Assembly: GCA_973895155.1 (NCBI GenBank)
Contig: OZ316894.1
Span: forward strand, 6,634,001 to 6,698,000
Source: Marsupella aquatica
Lineage: Eukaryota; Marchantiophyta
DNA: 64,000 bases
Reading direction: 5' to 3'
Below the pieces are notes generated by a model. The model worked only from the letters and a program-made list of their open reading frames with translations. It was not told the DNA's origin and made no database searches. The position numbers and the translations under genes were made by a program. Below are positions 11,421-24,430 of the stretch, one piece after another (the first letter of the stretch is position 1; the number at the start of each line of letters is the position of its first letter).

Positions 11421-14250
11421 GATGTGGCTACATGTGCATCCAGAAATTTTGGAAAGAACTTTACATGGGGGTACTTAAATAGAATCTAGCTAGATTCATT
11501 TCAAATAGCACATGCAAAAAGTAGAAAGGAGAAATAGGGTACTAGTGACCTATGGTGGGTTTGGGGATCATCTATTTACTTAGATTCATTGCCTGTTTTT
11601 TTACTCTAAAGTGATATGTTGTCATATTGGATAGTTTAATTATTACACAACCAATTTTTTCATTGTTACTTAAGTACATTAATTGTAGTTTCCTTGACAT
11701 AGTTGACTGTTGACATCTAGCCAGGTTTCACCATTGGATAATCCTTCAAGTTCTCTACCATAAGTGCAACACTCTTTCCAATCTGGGGTGAGTCTCTGTC
11801 AAAAGCAAGCTTGAGGGGTATTGAAAAGTCTCCCATAATGCACTAACAATACCAAGTAGTGAGCAGAGTACCCAAAGATCTCTTGCTCTTGATCAACCCC
11901 CAAAATGAAATTTATTACTTGATCAACCCCCTGAGGTCTATCAACAGTCCAGATCTGAGATCTAAAGGTCCATCAACGGTCCAGATTGGGGAAAAGCATG
12001 GAGGGGGTGGATTAAGCAAACTTTTTCAAGAAGGGGGTCTACTAAGCATATCTCTCCCTTGCTCATGTAAGAACCCGAAGCTAGAAATTGCAGGGTAACC
12101 CTGAAAGCCTACAGGCATTATCCTTTTCTCTTTTGTCCTTTAGTGAAGGCTTCCATTAGCATTCCATAGAATCAATTTTTCTTCCCTTTCAAGTAAAAAA
12201 AGCTTATTTTTCCATGCTGTCACTTCACGCTTAATGAATATTTTTAAACTGATGCCCTTTCTTGGGAACGATTTTACCTTTTATGCAGAGATTCAAATGG
12301 CAGTACGATATCTTTAGTTTTAGATGTAAACAAGAGGTACTGCGGTACTCACGAAGGCATCGAACCGGCAAACTGGCAAAGTGATTTTCTGTTAGTACCT
12401 TTAAAGTAATAAATTCCGAGGTGAATTCTGTACGGATACCACGGGGTCTCTAAACGACTAAACAGGACTAGTCAGTCAACAAGCAAACTTGACGAACAGT
12501 GGAAAGGGATTCCATGTAGAAACGTCAGTGGAAACAGACAACGTAATTTCTTCAATTACCGGTGCTCATTGACGGCCCCGATTTCCGTGGGTGAAGGGGA
12601 CGGGTAGCGTACGTCGTAGATCAAGGTCTGCCCGTTTGGGTAAAGTGTCGTCAGCAACCAATGTACTGTGCGGGAAGGTGAGTGTTCTGATTGTTCTTCC
12701 TCAGAGTAAATTTTTATTTCCGTCATAGACTTGGGAGCATTTGCACTCAACTAATGCACGAATGTATGTATTATTGTGAATATTAAGCCCGGGTGGGCGA
12801 GGGGTTTGTTCTGCCCAACCCCATGGTCTGTATAAAATAATCAGTAAATTTACATGGTGAAACCCATGTGTTAGACTGTTTTTGGAAGGACTCTTCAGTT
12901 TTGTTAAGACCTCGAGTAGTTTCTACCAGGCACCTCAACCAATTGTAAATTGCTGATTTTAGGAAAACCTGTGCATTTAATTGGACAACTTCAGTATGTC
13001 TCTTTTATCTCCAATTTTTCCAGCATGTTCTATGATGTCCAATCTATCAACTCACAAAGTTTGAGATTTTTTAAAAATAGTTTGCTCCATTTCAGATGAG
13101 CACCAACATGGCCAGGCAAAATTTATGAACTAACTGCAAATAGATATTTCACTTTTTGGGAAGGACACAGTTGTTTGGGCATGAGCCATGGATGACCACT
13201 TTTGGGAAGTCGTCAAACATGTCCATTTAGGTGGAGTACTTTTGGATCTCCTTTAATTTCCAGCATGTTCTCTGATGTCCAATCCATTATCTAACAAAGT
13301 TTTAGATTTTTTTAAGATCATTTGCTATGAGGCAGTCAAATAATAGAAATCAAAACTCCACGTGGGTCAACTGACAACCGGGTCACATGGGTGATCCCAA
13401 GTAATGTCATGACATCTTGATACTTTCAGGTTCTAGGCCATGAAGTCATCAAGGGTGGGTTGCCATTCTCAGAAAATTCATCTGAGTTATGATTGTCAGT
13501 CCATCCAAGTTTCACAAATAATGTTGAGGCACATCCAAGCTTTATTTTCTAAGCCACAGTAGCATAGTGTTATGACTTAAATTCAGAAATATGTCGTAAC
13601 GTCAAATAATTCACTTGATTGCAGCTAACTCAACAAACTTGGGTGGAGTTTACCAAGGGCGCTAGCCTTAAGATTTTCAGGAATGTGTGGCAGTGAGGAC
13701 TTCGTGTCCAAGATGGGCATGCACACCTTCAGGAGCATGACTCCACTCCGCCACGCAATAATTGAGCTCCCCTTTCCCTCCCTTTCCCTCTGTCATGTCA
13801 TGCCACAGTGGGCAAGTAATTCTAAGTAAAAATTGCAAGTTAAATTGCACAAATAAACAGACGGAATACATCATCAACATCAAAATGCTCATCTATGACT
13901 ATAATCCCCTATCCCACTAAAAAAAGTCTATAGTCGGTTTACAAAATCAGAAAAGAGCGGGAGTCAATTGTGGCCTTTAATTTCATAAAAAAGTTATTTT
14001 TTCTGGCACTGTCAGATCCATCCATAACCATTCAATCTGAATTGCCTGTGCCTAGCTGCCCTTAGCCTGCCCAAACCTGCCCAAGATGAAAAAATTAACT
14101 AAAATTTAAAATGAGAAATTTGAAAATTTTCTTAGTACAGTAAAACTTTCCAAAATATTTATTTCTTTAAAAGTTAAAACTTAAAACAAAAGAGGAAAAA
14201 GTGAAACAAAAAATATTCACTCATTTCATGCCCTTGTGTTTGAACTCTGC
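11421..14250. other. Gene-poor intergenic DNA
   Basis: No supportable gene. An approximately 80-base direct duplication is present: CCAGCATGTTCTATGATGTC at about 13020 and CCAGCATGTTCTCTGATGTC at about 13260, each followed by a related ACAAAGTTT...GATTTTTTTAA tail, about 240 bases apart. Confidence 0.45.
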
Positions 14251-14254
14251 GACG

Positions 14255-14475
14255 TGGTGCTTCCTTTCCTTGCTTACATCTCCTTGCCTCTCCTTAACAT
14301 CTTTTCTTCTACTTGACATCTTTGACTGACCCGGACATCTTTGCCTCATCTTGACATCTAAATTTGCCTCGACATTTTTCTTTCTTTAACATTTTTGTTT
14401 CATCTAAACATTTTTGTCTCACCTCAACATCTTTGTCTAGTCTAAACATCTTTGCCTTGCCTCGACATGATCTGT
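14255..14475 (-). repeat. Degenerate minisatellite, CTCAACATCTTTG family
   Basis: About ten degenerate repeats of a 17-18 base phrase, CTCAACATCTTTGTCT with variants, in tandem. Its reverse complement (AAAGATGTTGAGGTGAG) is the unit of the arrays at 35275-35720 and 36815-36920, so the same minisatellite family occurs at three places in the window in both orientations. Confidence 0.65.
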
Positions 14476-16800
14476 GCAACACACAGGCATTGGGCTCATA
14501 ACACGCTTAAATCTGCATCACAAAATGATTTTGATGTTCCATATCGAGCACTCTCAAATATTTTGTTAGTCAGGTATTAAATGTTTAGAATTGTTTGTTT
14601 TTTGCACAAGCTAGGATGACACTACAATATAGCTGTTCTTGTCAGTGATTTTTGAATCTACTAATTGTCAAAATCTCCCTTCCCTAGCTCTCGGTGAGAT
14701 GATACAAAGGAAAACAAAGGACCAAATATTAGTACATAACATATAACTAAATATCAGGCATATCCCACATATTTTTCCTAGTAGGCCTTTGAAATATTTC
14801 CAGTTTGAAAATCACTCGCAAAGTATAGAAACGAAATCACTGATTGATGTTGGGATTTTGGAGACATAAAATCAGTTTTGATTGGTTGGGAGAGTGGAAT
14901 GATACTTTGACATACCAACAATATACCCAAAGTAGTAGGGTAAATATGAAATGTGTGAACTCAGCCATAGACACATATTATTCACATTGCTCGTTTTGGC
15001 TTGCTTGCAAACACAATAGGTCTATTTAGGGTGAATTTACAAGCTGGTGGGAATGTAGGGAAGCTATGGGTTGTATTCAAGCTTCCCCTAAATAAATGTC
15101 CCCAGTAAAAGAAGGCACATCCCAGCAAACAATGGAAATAACCTTTCCCTTGGTGGCATATAATTACCCTTGTACTGCTCTGAAAATTTGTTCTTCTATA
15201 TTGTCTCTCGAGATGTTCTTATACTAAGGGTGGCGTTCACTAAGTACCACAACTGATATGCAATTAAAGCGAATTGATTATAGCAGCACCGTAATCACAC
15301 ACTTTGTGCTTATTGTCGGTACTAGATTATGACCGGAAACCTACGAGAGTACGAGACCTAACATCATGCTCAACAAGGACAAGCGAAATGTTAATTTTAG
15401 ACTACAGTTATTCCACCAACATCTCCAAAGAAAGGATAATTTATCTACAGTAGTTAAGATCGTTCTCATGACACTTTGCACCCTGTTAGGTGTACTTTGC
15501 CTCCGTATTTTCTTACTCTGGACAGGTGTACAGTAATGTTGCATCATTGCACAGTAATACTATGAGGACCTGTCTCCTTCAGCCCACTAATTGAAGTGCT
15601 GATGATCAACAACCGCATAGAGCCGTATTATATGAACACCACCTTCTACAGTAGCTACATGTCGGGGGCGGGGGGAGGGGTGTAACATGTACTCAAAATG
15701 TTGAGCTCGGACATCCTTCCATGAAATGAAACTCGGTAAAAGTCACCCTAGATCGAGACCGGAAATACCATGTCCGTGTTGAAAGCTTTAGAACACTAAA
15801 ACATTAAAGACTGAACAACTTGGTATGCTCAGATTGTAGTTTCAACTGAGTTGTTTTAAATTGGTCATTCTTGAGTGTGAGGAACAGTAAAAAATTACTT
15901 GCACAAACAATTTTTTTAATTGCGTGACCCTTATTTTTCTATATCCAAGCAATTGCTTCCAAACAACAACCTGGTTGGTAACATCCATTGTGGGGACTCC
16001 TCTTTTGGCTAGCAAAGTTGCTAGCCATATGGAGTCTTAAAAAAACACAAAATATATAAAAGGCAGCAAAAAGCAAAAGAAATTTAAAATCACTAGTGAC
16101 TTGCTAACAACACTCGCCTTGCAATCAAAATTCCTGTTTGCTCCCATTATACAATACCTCCTTTAAATTAGATTTGACAAAAGTACCCACCCCATCGACC
16201 CTTACCCACAAAGCAATGTGGGAGGGTGGACTCAACACCATAAGAGTGAATGAAATTTGGTTCAGTCAATAATTTAAGTTCAAAACAATAAGAGAGTTTA
16301 TTTGAGGTGTACTGGTTTGTTTAAGTATATTTCACTTTGTCTATTTACCCATATAGAATAACTAACTAAAATTTTTATGGTAAAATTTGTTTTTTGAAAG
16401 GTAAAGGCCACAGTGCAGCCAATGCATACCAATGACCAGGAAGGCAAAACTAACTACATGTAGTTTTCAATAATCATCTATATGTTGAGTTGATAACTTG
16501 TCTCCACACAGAGAACTCTCTATGGTCAAGATTGAGCTTTGTTTCTGGCAGTTCCAACTTGATCATGAAGTCATAATGATGGGGTTACTTTATGTCCTTC
16601 CCAAGCCCTCATTTGTTGCCCATCATGGGTCTAGGCTCAATGCAATTGGTGATTCCTCCATTTTGTAATTAGATTGGGCCAGATCCTTTTAAACAACTTG
16701 GTCATATATTCTGATGATTCGGGTCCCTAGTACATTGTAATGAATGCTCTGTCATATTCTTTATCTATCAGATCTTTGTTACACTTTTGGGTCTCAACGA
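14476..16800. other. Gene-poor intergenic DNA
   Basis: AT-rich DNA. No gene, LTR or RNA gene is recognisable on either strand. Open frames here are short and without domain features. Confidence 0.4.
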
Positions 16801-16807
16801 TTCAGCG

Positions 16808-16878
16808 CATGTAAAGTGGTGCTTTTTGACACTGCACAAGAAACATGTAAAGTGGTGCTTTTGACACTGCACAAGAAA
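16808..16878. repeat. Tandem duplication, 36 + 35 bases
   Basis: CATGTAAAGTGGTGCTTTTT followed by GACACTGCACAAGAAA occurs twice in succession (16808-16843 and 16844-16878), the second with one T fewer. It lies inside a 157-codon plus-strand open frame (16744-17217) that I do not consider a gene. Confidence 0.8.
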
Positions 16879-19800
16879 CATGCACGGTTCAATTTTCCAG
16901 GAGATTTACTCGAACAGCTCAAACTACACAAAAACAATTCCAAGCAAATGAGCAAAGCAAAATTCACATTCATTTGTATTATAGCATTTCTACACACCTT
17001 ATCGATTGAAACCTCTTTATTTCTTTCCCAACACAACATGACTGGACTAATCACACTTATTTGTTATTGCACAAATGCCTGCTGCCTGCTCTTTGAATTG
17101 TTGCAAAGTGGTACCAATCCTGCCCAAGCAATTTTACTGTCTGCATTGTTGTTGCGCAGTATCACCAAGCAGGCTCTGTACAGCACTGTTGAAATTTGGT
17201 TGTTGTTTCCACGATAGCTTGGTATCTGGGAGATCCATCCGAACGCCGAAAGTCTGGGTTACTAGTCATCTGAATAATGGGTGAAGTACTAGCAATGTGT
17301 GACAATGTCTTCAATTCGAAATCCTTGCTCCGTCCCCTGCCAGAAATTTGAATCCACTGGACGTACTCTGCGAACGCTGTCCATTCCTTGCTATCGAAAA
17401 ATCATGACAACGTGCGGTTCCAAAGTGCTTCGACTTCAACAAGCTCGATGACGGTCCGAGCCGACCGATTGAGCTAGTCCAAGTCAACAGATTGCGACAA
17501 GTGCAGATTTCCCAGTGCAAGTTCTTTCTGTCAGTTCTGGCTCGGTACTGTTGGGGAAGCTCTCATCACGACAAGGCAGTCAATCATCATCCGATGCCCA
17601 AGAATCCACGGTCGACATCTCTCCCCAAAACTGAGGGGACCAACGAAGCCTTCGGATTTTACCCAACAGTTAGGATCGAGCAGGTTCATACTTGCCTCAG
17701 TATATTTCAAACTGCCAACAACAAAGGGTGCCCAACCTGGAGACATGATCCCTTAGTCAAAACCATATAAGGTTTTTGCGGGTACCGTGCAGACTCTAGG
17801 CCTCTAGGGTGCCAGGGTGGACTGGTCAGAGTCTCTCAAATCGGTTACTGCATTGGGCATCACACCTTACACAAAGTCATGCAAGATTCTGGCCGAATCC
17901 GTCCGTGCTACCTTCAAATACCATTACATTGCATGCAGAAAGTATTGGATTCTAGAGGGAATGAAAGTGAACTCACGGATATGATGGGACATGGGTGGAC
18001 ACGTGATCACGAATGGAGGGAGCTAACTTTGAGGTGCTGGATTTATTCTTCGGTCTGCTTTGAACTGTCAAATGGAAGTGGAGAGTACTGTTTGCTTTGG
18101 GGAACGGAGCAGTGCGAGATTCGAAGGTCATTTCGAAAGCTAGAGGAATCGAATTTCGAATTTTGCTAGGTATGGTGGGAGATCTTTGTGTCATTAGTTT
18201 ACTACAGTTTAGGCGGGACGAGAAAAGGTGGCGGTGTGGTATTGAGGAATGCGGACGTGGCTGGGCCGATGGACTGGTGGCGGTCAAATTGTGTTAGGAA
18301 GCCGGTTCGGTCGACGGGACAGTTGTTTGATGCATCCAACGCATGCCATCGTCAGGGTTTAGTACCAACTGAAAGGGATTAAGTCATAAGTCATTTTACA
18401 GTCCTGCATCAGTGCATCGTGGCTGTTGTCCCCGCTATTATGACGTTTCGATTTCCTTGTAGCCCGCCTTGTAGTCTTCAGGGTTTAGTACCAAATTATG
18501 GATGAATTCATAAGTATTTCCCCGGCACTACACGTCCGTATCAGTCGGGCGACAGATCGTTCGTGAGAAAACTTGGTACAGCACCTGCACTCCTAACGCG
18601 ATGTCTTTGGCAGTACTGTTGTGTAATCATCATTCCATTGAAGGCTCAAGTGGTACCCCGTGTGCGCGATCGCTGTATCCTGCCTGGTTGATTGCCCGGT
18701 CATTGACTCGCCTCCCTTCTCAAACTTGCAATTGGATGCTGTAAGCGAAACGGAACGTCGCTCGTTACAAGAGAGGAAACTGTGGTGCCCATCTGTATTT
18801 CTGTCCTTCGCCTCGGACATATTTAACTGGCAGGACCAATTGACAAACTAACGAACTACAGCGGGTGAGGATTATGGCGGTCAGTCCGTATCGGTGAAGA
18901 TCGAATCGACAACGACGGTGTAGAAGATCAAGCGCCGCTACATGATCCTGCCAAACTCTGGGCAGAGTTTGGCAGGATCCTGACCCGAACGATAAGACCG
19001 TCGACGAATCGCGTCAGTGGCAATCCTGACAAGGTCAACGTCACCAGATCGACGGAATGCTGCGTTATTATTTCAAGCTTTAAACGTATAAACCTGTGCT
19101 TCTTACATGTGGGATGCTGTGTGAGTAGTAAGTCGCGCAGGGTGCTTAAAAATGTGAAACTAATAAATGTATATGTATTGAATGAATATAACAGCTTCTA
19201 CAAGGCAGTTCTGCAGTAGCAGAACTTGATGATTAGTTTTCCTTAGCTAGGTCGGCGCAAGACAGTGCACTAATTAATCCCAAAACGACGTACTACAATT
19301 AACCACCCGATCAGTCAATAGACAGTAGCCATGCATAAATACGATTGTGAAGAAAACGGTTGCTACTGACCCTCTTCTTTCCGCATTTGTTATGTATCAG
19401 CCCAGACGAGAAGCTACAATTATCTTGCAAGAAATCACCGAGAGTAATCGGGATGTAATGCTTTTGAGGGTGAAGTCGCATTCAAATAATATCAAGCACA
19501 GCAGATCGAGTTCTCTAATCACGCAAACTAGATATATGGCAATTATGGCTGGCCACAAGCGGCTTATAATTGGTGAAGCCTGGCTTACAGCACAATGACT
19601 AACGCTTTCAATCTCCCCCCTTCTTCCAGACATCTTCATTGTGGTCTGATCCATGCATGCTTCATATGATCTATCGATGACCTGCTGGATCGATCGTTTG
19701 TAAGGTTGCAAATCGAAAACAAATGAATGTCAGCTTTTGCAAAACTGCTGATAAATGCGGAAACGCTATCATGGCTCGTCACTAAAGTAGGAAACGAAAA

Positions 19801-20290
19801 CTAGGTCCTCATCCCCTCAGCGAACTTCGGCGTATCACGAAATGACTGCAATTCAAAGGAATGCCATTCCAAAATTTCTTACCTGTCAGGCTCACATCCT
19901 AGCGTCGGCTGCATGCTCTGGACGTCAGCTGCTGGATTTAGGTGCCACATTGCCGACTACTAAAAGGATGGGTTAGGCTTGGCAAGAGTTTTGTGGAAGT
20001 CAAACTGTAGCATGGCTGTTGGATCAAGTGGGAGACTATTTTAGGTCTCGATTATAGATTTTATCATATTAGAATCGCCTTGTGGTTGTCGGTGTGTCCA
20101 TAGATTTATTGGTACATTCATCTTTTAATCAGACGCTTCAGTTTCCCAAGCGTTACTCGTAACTCCTATATATGTCAAGTGATCAAACATTCTTGAAATG
20201 AATTGTGGGGCTTGACATTTGATCGACCGTCACGGCAACTGGTAGAATATATTCTATTTCTACGACGATGAAAGTCACAAAATGCCAGAG
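16879..20290. other. Intergenic DNA, partly of higher GC, no supportable gene
   Basis: From about 17.3 to 19.1 kb the sequence is less AT-rich and has several open frames of 70-105 codons on both strands, none with a recognisable domain or splice structure. A near-perfect palindrome lies at 18944-18979 (listed separately). The remainder is AT-rich. Confidence 0.35.
18944..18979. repeat. Perfect 17-base inverted repeat with 2-base centre
   Basis: GATCCTGCCAAACTCTG at 18944-18960 is followed after GG by its exact reverse complement at 18963-18979. It could extrude as a cruciform or mark a foldback junction. No flanking duplication is obvious. Confidence 0.85.
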
Positions 20291-20761
20291 TTACCCAAAG
20301 AGATGAACTGTCAATTTGCTTATTTCCCGTGTCAAGGCTCGTATTTGGTTGTGTCTATGTTCTACAAAAGGGTCAAAAGCTTGCCAGCGCAAAACAGAAC
20401 CCAGATATAGAAGTGGTATGTTTATTGCAATGCGGTGACTGCAGAGAAATCCTTGCTTGACACTTCGTAATAGAAACCAGACATCAATTGGTTTAGAGAA
20501 ATCAAACATCAATTGCTTTAATGAAATAAAAAATGAAAAGGAGTTTAAAAAAAAGAGTGAGCTGCAGAAACATCTTTGCTTTACTCCCAATATCATGACA
20601 AAGTTTTCTTTAGTTTTTGCCCAATCATGCTCTTCACTAATACCTTCATCTTTAATGTCAACATATTGTAGCACTGCAAACTGAGCTTTACATTCTATGT
20701 TCAGAGTATTATCTTCCATGATCCCCAGGGTACCGAGAGGAATATATATTACCACGTTCAC
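20291..20761 (-). CDS. Hypothetical open frame, 156 codons
   Basis: A single uninterrupted frame on minus from 20761. Its first 65 residues have mixed, coding-like composition (for example KAQFAVLQYVDIKDEGISEE); the rest becomes hydrophobic and biased (FFLNSFSFFISLKQL) as is common where an intron is read through. No family is recognised, and no repeat copy elsewhere in the window supports it. It may be one exon of a decayed gene or chance. Confidence 0.2.
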   Translation of the reverse strand: MNVVIYIPLGTLGIMEDNTLNIECKAQFAVLQYVDIKDEGISEEHDWAKTKENFVMILGVKQRCFCSSLFFLNSFSFFISLKQLMFDFSKPIDVWFLLRSVKQGFLCSHRIAINIPLLYLGSVLRWQAFDPFVEHRHNQIRALTREISKLTVHLFG

Positions 20762-21790
20762 ATTAATTTAGTCTAGTTGGAAATCCAACAGACTTAGTAC
20801 CCACATCGATCCTTCCGGAACTCAATATTTTTTATGTTTGAATATATCAGAAGCACTTTCATACCCATAGGCTGTTTCTTAAGATTTGCGACTAGGTCTA
20901 AATTAAAATAACAACAGATGAAGGTTTTTAATCACACAGTCCCCTCAGTGTGCAGGGAAAATCATGGTATTTGCTTTATAAATCTAGAAGATCCCGCCTT
21001 CTTAAAAACATTTTCTGGAAAGAGTCACGGTCTATGCCTCCAAATTCACATGATCCTGGCTATCATCCCACCCAGAAGAAGAAGCGATATATCATCCCAT
21101 TTATACCATTAATGTATCATGTCTACCAACTGAGACCCAGAAGAAGAAGCGATATATCATCCCATTTATACCATTAATGTATCATGTCTACCAACTGAGA
21201 CTGAGTGAGTCTTCTGAGTGTGTTTTGGGGAATAGTTTCGGGTTAAGTTGACATGCATGTTTCTTTTGACTATCACTCCACTACAAACTCCTTCCATCAC
21301 TTGCGCTTCCACATCTGTAATCTTCAGACATCCCATGGCTTTTATGCACATCACATGTTTTGACTATATGTGGTGAGATTTCCCACATCCTGCAAACAAT
21401 ATTGGTAATACGAGTCGATATAAAAGAAGTGCATATGGTACTCTACATCAAGGGGAATGCAACCTTACAATCATATATATGTAGTTTAATGTAACAATTA
21501 ATTGGCCGCTTGGTTGCAATAAACAGAAAGAATTTTGGCTACACCGATCAGGTACTAAACTTCAGGAGAATCGACCTAACACTAGACATGCAAGCTACCA
21601 CATCGCTTCCCTGCTGGCCTCTTAGTGGAGACTTGGTCTGCCTAAATATATACACCAAAGCTGTCTTGGTTTCTGCTAATTAAAGAAAGTTGTGTAGACA
21701 CGGACAGCTGCAACCATGGACAATATAACTAGAACATATGTTCCTTAGCACGCTCAAATAAATAGCACGCACAAGGCAAAACTGTCAAGT
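20762..21790. other. Intergenic DNA with a perfect 65-base tandem repeat
   Basis: Contains two identical 65-base units at 21071-21135 and 21136-21200, each beginning CCCAGAAGAAGAAGCGATAT and ending ACCAACTGAGA. Exact identity implies a recent duplication. No gene is seen. Confidence 0.7.
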
Positions 21791-22140
21791 CGCCCCAGTA
21801 GTAAGTTAAATTTATCCTACCTTATGTGGGGAAAGCACCTAGTTTGATGCTGGTGTTTCTTAAATCCTACTTACAAAGAAAGTCCTAGAGTATTTGTATT
21901 TTCCCCTTAATATGTGGGGTTTGCCAAATCTCTTGTCTTCATATAGGAGTTTGTAGATTTACCTACACTAGAACTGCCCATAGTCTTTAACAAGAGCCTC
22001 AATTCTGGGCTACCAAATGTATCAATGAGTTGCAAATGGGTAATGATGCATGACAGGGATGCATGCACTCTATTTACAAACGAAATCGAAGCCTGAACCT
22101 TAATTAGTAAAAATGTACTTTTCCTCATTAGTTTTCTCCC
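21790..22140 (+). repeat. Dispersed repeat J, copy 1
   Basis: Diverged copy of a sequence also found at about 38880-39450 (same orientation) and 30175-30765 (inverted). Landmarks: CTTACAAAGAAAGTCCTAGAG, AGATTTACCTACACTAGAACT, TTGCAAATGGGTAATGATGC. In the 38.9 kb copy this is an open frame of about 105 codons; here the frame is broken. Likely a fragment of a mobile element. Confidence 0.55.
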
Positions 22141-23631
22141 TGGAAGGTTTTCCTACTAACTTTTTGAATTCTTACATTTGAAGTAAGTAACATTCCCTAT
22201 CATTTAATGTGGGATTGTGTCTCATTTACAGAATTTGCATTTTCCACATTAGTGTGAGCATGCTAGGGTAAAAGGTCCCTAAATGGGAGTTTTACCAGCA
22301 TGCCTTGGGAGTGCGTCCATTTTTCGTTGGAGTTCATGGTATATATGAGAAGGGCTGGTACAAGAAAGGCCACTGTTAAGTGACAAGTAATTGGAGTGGA
22401 CTAATCTTTCATCTGGCTCGAAGGTTTGGAGCCCTTTAATACTCGGAGCTGTGGTGTCGCATCCCCCGTCGCTCCTGCATGCCCACTTCTGGGCCACGTA
22501 TGACTTGGTCGATCTGGTTGATAGGGAGTCTATGGACGTTCTTTACGGTTGAATCATTTGTCACAGAGAGAGCTGAATATACCCACCATTCTATTTAAGG
22601 TGTATATCATTTCCGACATTTATGGTAGGGAGCTCATCTGATCGACTCCATGGATTGGCTGTTCCCTGTGCAACATTTGAAACCCTATTCCTAGCCACCA
22701 CTACTGGGGGACGAGTCTGGGACGAGGTCTGGGAAAGCTGACAAACATGTGTTTTTGATCCAACACTTACAGTGTTCCTATTGGCGATTGCAAATCATCA
22801 TGCCCCAGGGAATCCCGCAGGGAATAAGAGCCCATTTATTCCTATCTGAACATATCCAAATCTAATCAGAGACAAACTTATGTAAGAACAATATTATGTA
22901 CACGCTAGATCTAAACTACGAAAATAAAAAGAACAGATTCAACCTATTCAGCTATATATGTGCATATGCTCCTTGAGTTTACTGTCATTCTGAACATGTG
23001 TGCATATCAAGCCTAATCACGTTGTCCTATATTGTCGGACTCTTGGTTATCAGAAGCATTTGTAGTTTGAGGAAACCTGATATAATTTGATACATTTTGG
23101 GTACAAGGGAAGCGAGGAGGCTAGGAGTCTAGCAAACCTTGTTATGCATTGTTTTCTAAACATATACCATTTCTGTGAATTCATCCAGCAATAACTAGTT
23201 TGATCGGGAAAGAACTCATCTGATAAGATATATACTAGTTTGTACTCGTTTATAATCTGTATATATGCTAAACGTATCCAGTCTGGTCATTAAAGGTGAG
23301 ATGACGTACCCCGACTGCATAGCAGCGTACAAAAGAACCAGATGACGCTCTCAGGAACATAGTTAATCACACATATAGTCGACAACTGTTACGTGACGTA
23401 CGTATCCACCAGGAAGTGTGGGTGGGGGAGTAGTAAGATCGTTTTTGAGGATATGTAAGCGACAAGTGCCCTAACTTTATCATGATATGTGTACATGCAG
23501 AAATCACAAAACAGTGCCAGTAGCTAAGGAACATAATTAAATTAGTCACGCATACCACAAATTTAATCATTGTGAGCAGGTAATACAGCTTTTATTATCT
23601 TTATTTCACCAAGAGTCTAGCTTATTGCTAT
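22141..23631. other. Intergenic DNA without recognisable content
   Basis: No gene, tandem repeat or terminal repeat structure is recognised. Confidence 0.35.
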
Positions 23632-23684
23632 GTTCATGAGAGCCAAAACGGGTGAATGAACCACCCGTTTTGGCTCTCATGAAC
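23632..23684. repeat. Perfect 23-base foldback, 7-base loop
   Basis: The arm 23632-23654 (GTTCATGAGAGCCAAAACGG then GTG) is exactly complementary to 23662-23684. The same arm sequence sits at 44364-44386 and, inverted, at 33434-33456, in each case at the border between repeats C and B. The hairpin therefore looks like two copies of one repeat border joined head to head. Confidence 0.85.
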
Positions 23685-24130
23685 TTTACAGCTGACTGAA
23701 TTTCTCAGAGCTGCAGAGATTAAACACGGTTTCAACAGCGGGACACTTTTTTACTCCAAGCCTTCCACACAAAGGCTGGGGTTCTTAGCTACATAGGTAG
23801 AGCTTATATATATATAGCAGGTCTGTCTAGAAAGTGGAACCTTGAAATCCAGCTAACAAATTAAGTCATATTCAGAAGTGTCTTCCTATTTCTTAAGGCT
23901 TAACTCTAATTTTTCTTCTTCCTAATTGTGCCTAGCAGTCAGTCCCACCAGTACTGATCATGTACCCCTTGTCCACGATGACCCTCTAGGATTGTACTTC
24001 GGCCACCTATGGAAACAATAGCGGCCTGGAAACTGCCTGCTTCCAGTCAAATCCACGCCAATACCAAGAAAAGCAGTTTGCTGTATGTGTATTTCTAATT
24101 AGTTATAACCATAGCCGGCCGGTACTTTTT
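23685..24130 (-). repeat. Dispersed repeat C, inverted copy
   Basis: Reverse-complement copy of about 43905-44363. Shared landmarks: GCAGAGATTAAACACGGTTT, CCTTCCACACAAAGGCTGGG, a (TA)n run near 23808, GTCCACGATGA, and GCAGTTTGCTGTATGTG with small differences. No coding potential. A second, more outer part of the same repeat appears inverted at 34310-34545. Confidence 0.7.
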
Positions 24131-24430
24131 AAAAATTAATTTTGTCAACTAAATTTACACTGCATGCACATAAAAGCTCAATTAGGTCTGAAATATGACA
24201 TTGTATGACTTTCAATCTTGACGATAATGACAGTAAAATTAAATGGAATAGATGCAAAGACTCAAGCTAGCACATTCCTACCAAGATTAGACCCCCTTCT
24301 TACCAAAAGGTCTAGAAGATTGAGCGAATGCATGACCAAATCAGCAGGAACCACTTTAATGGTCTATGCAGGTGAAATTTTCAAGAGAGCCTGAGATGGA
24401 GGGTTAATCTACTTGCGGAGCAGCAGCTCT
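24131..24430. other. Junction DNA between repeats C and B
   Basis: Short pieces related to other repeats are visible: AGGTCTGAAATATGACATTG near 24184 also occurs at 34504. Otherwise nothing is recognised. Confidence 0.35.

Noticed and set aside
16744-17217. 157-codon plus-strand open frame
   Set aside because: It crosses a tandem duplication differing by one base, has no recognisable domain and starts with TTG or a weak ATG; likely chance.
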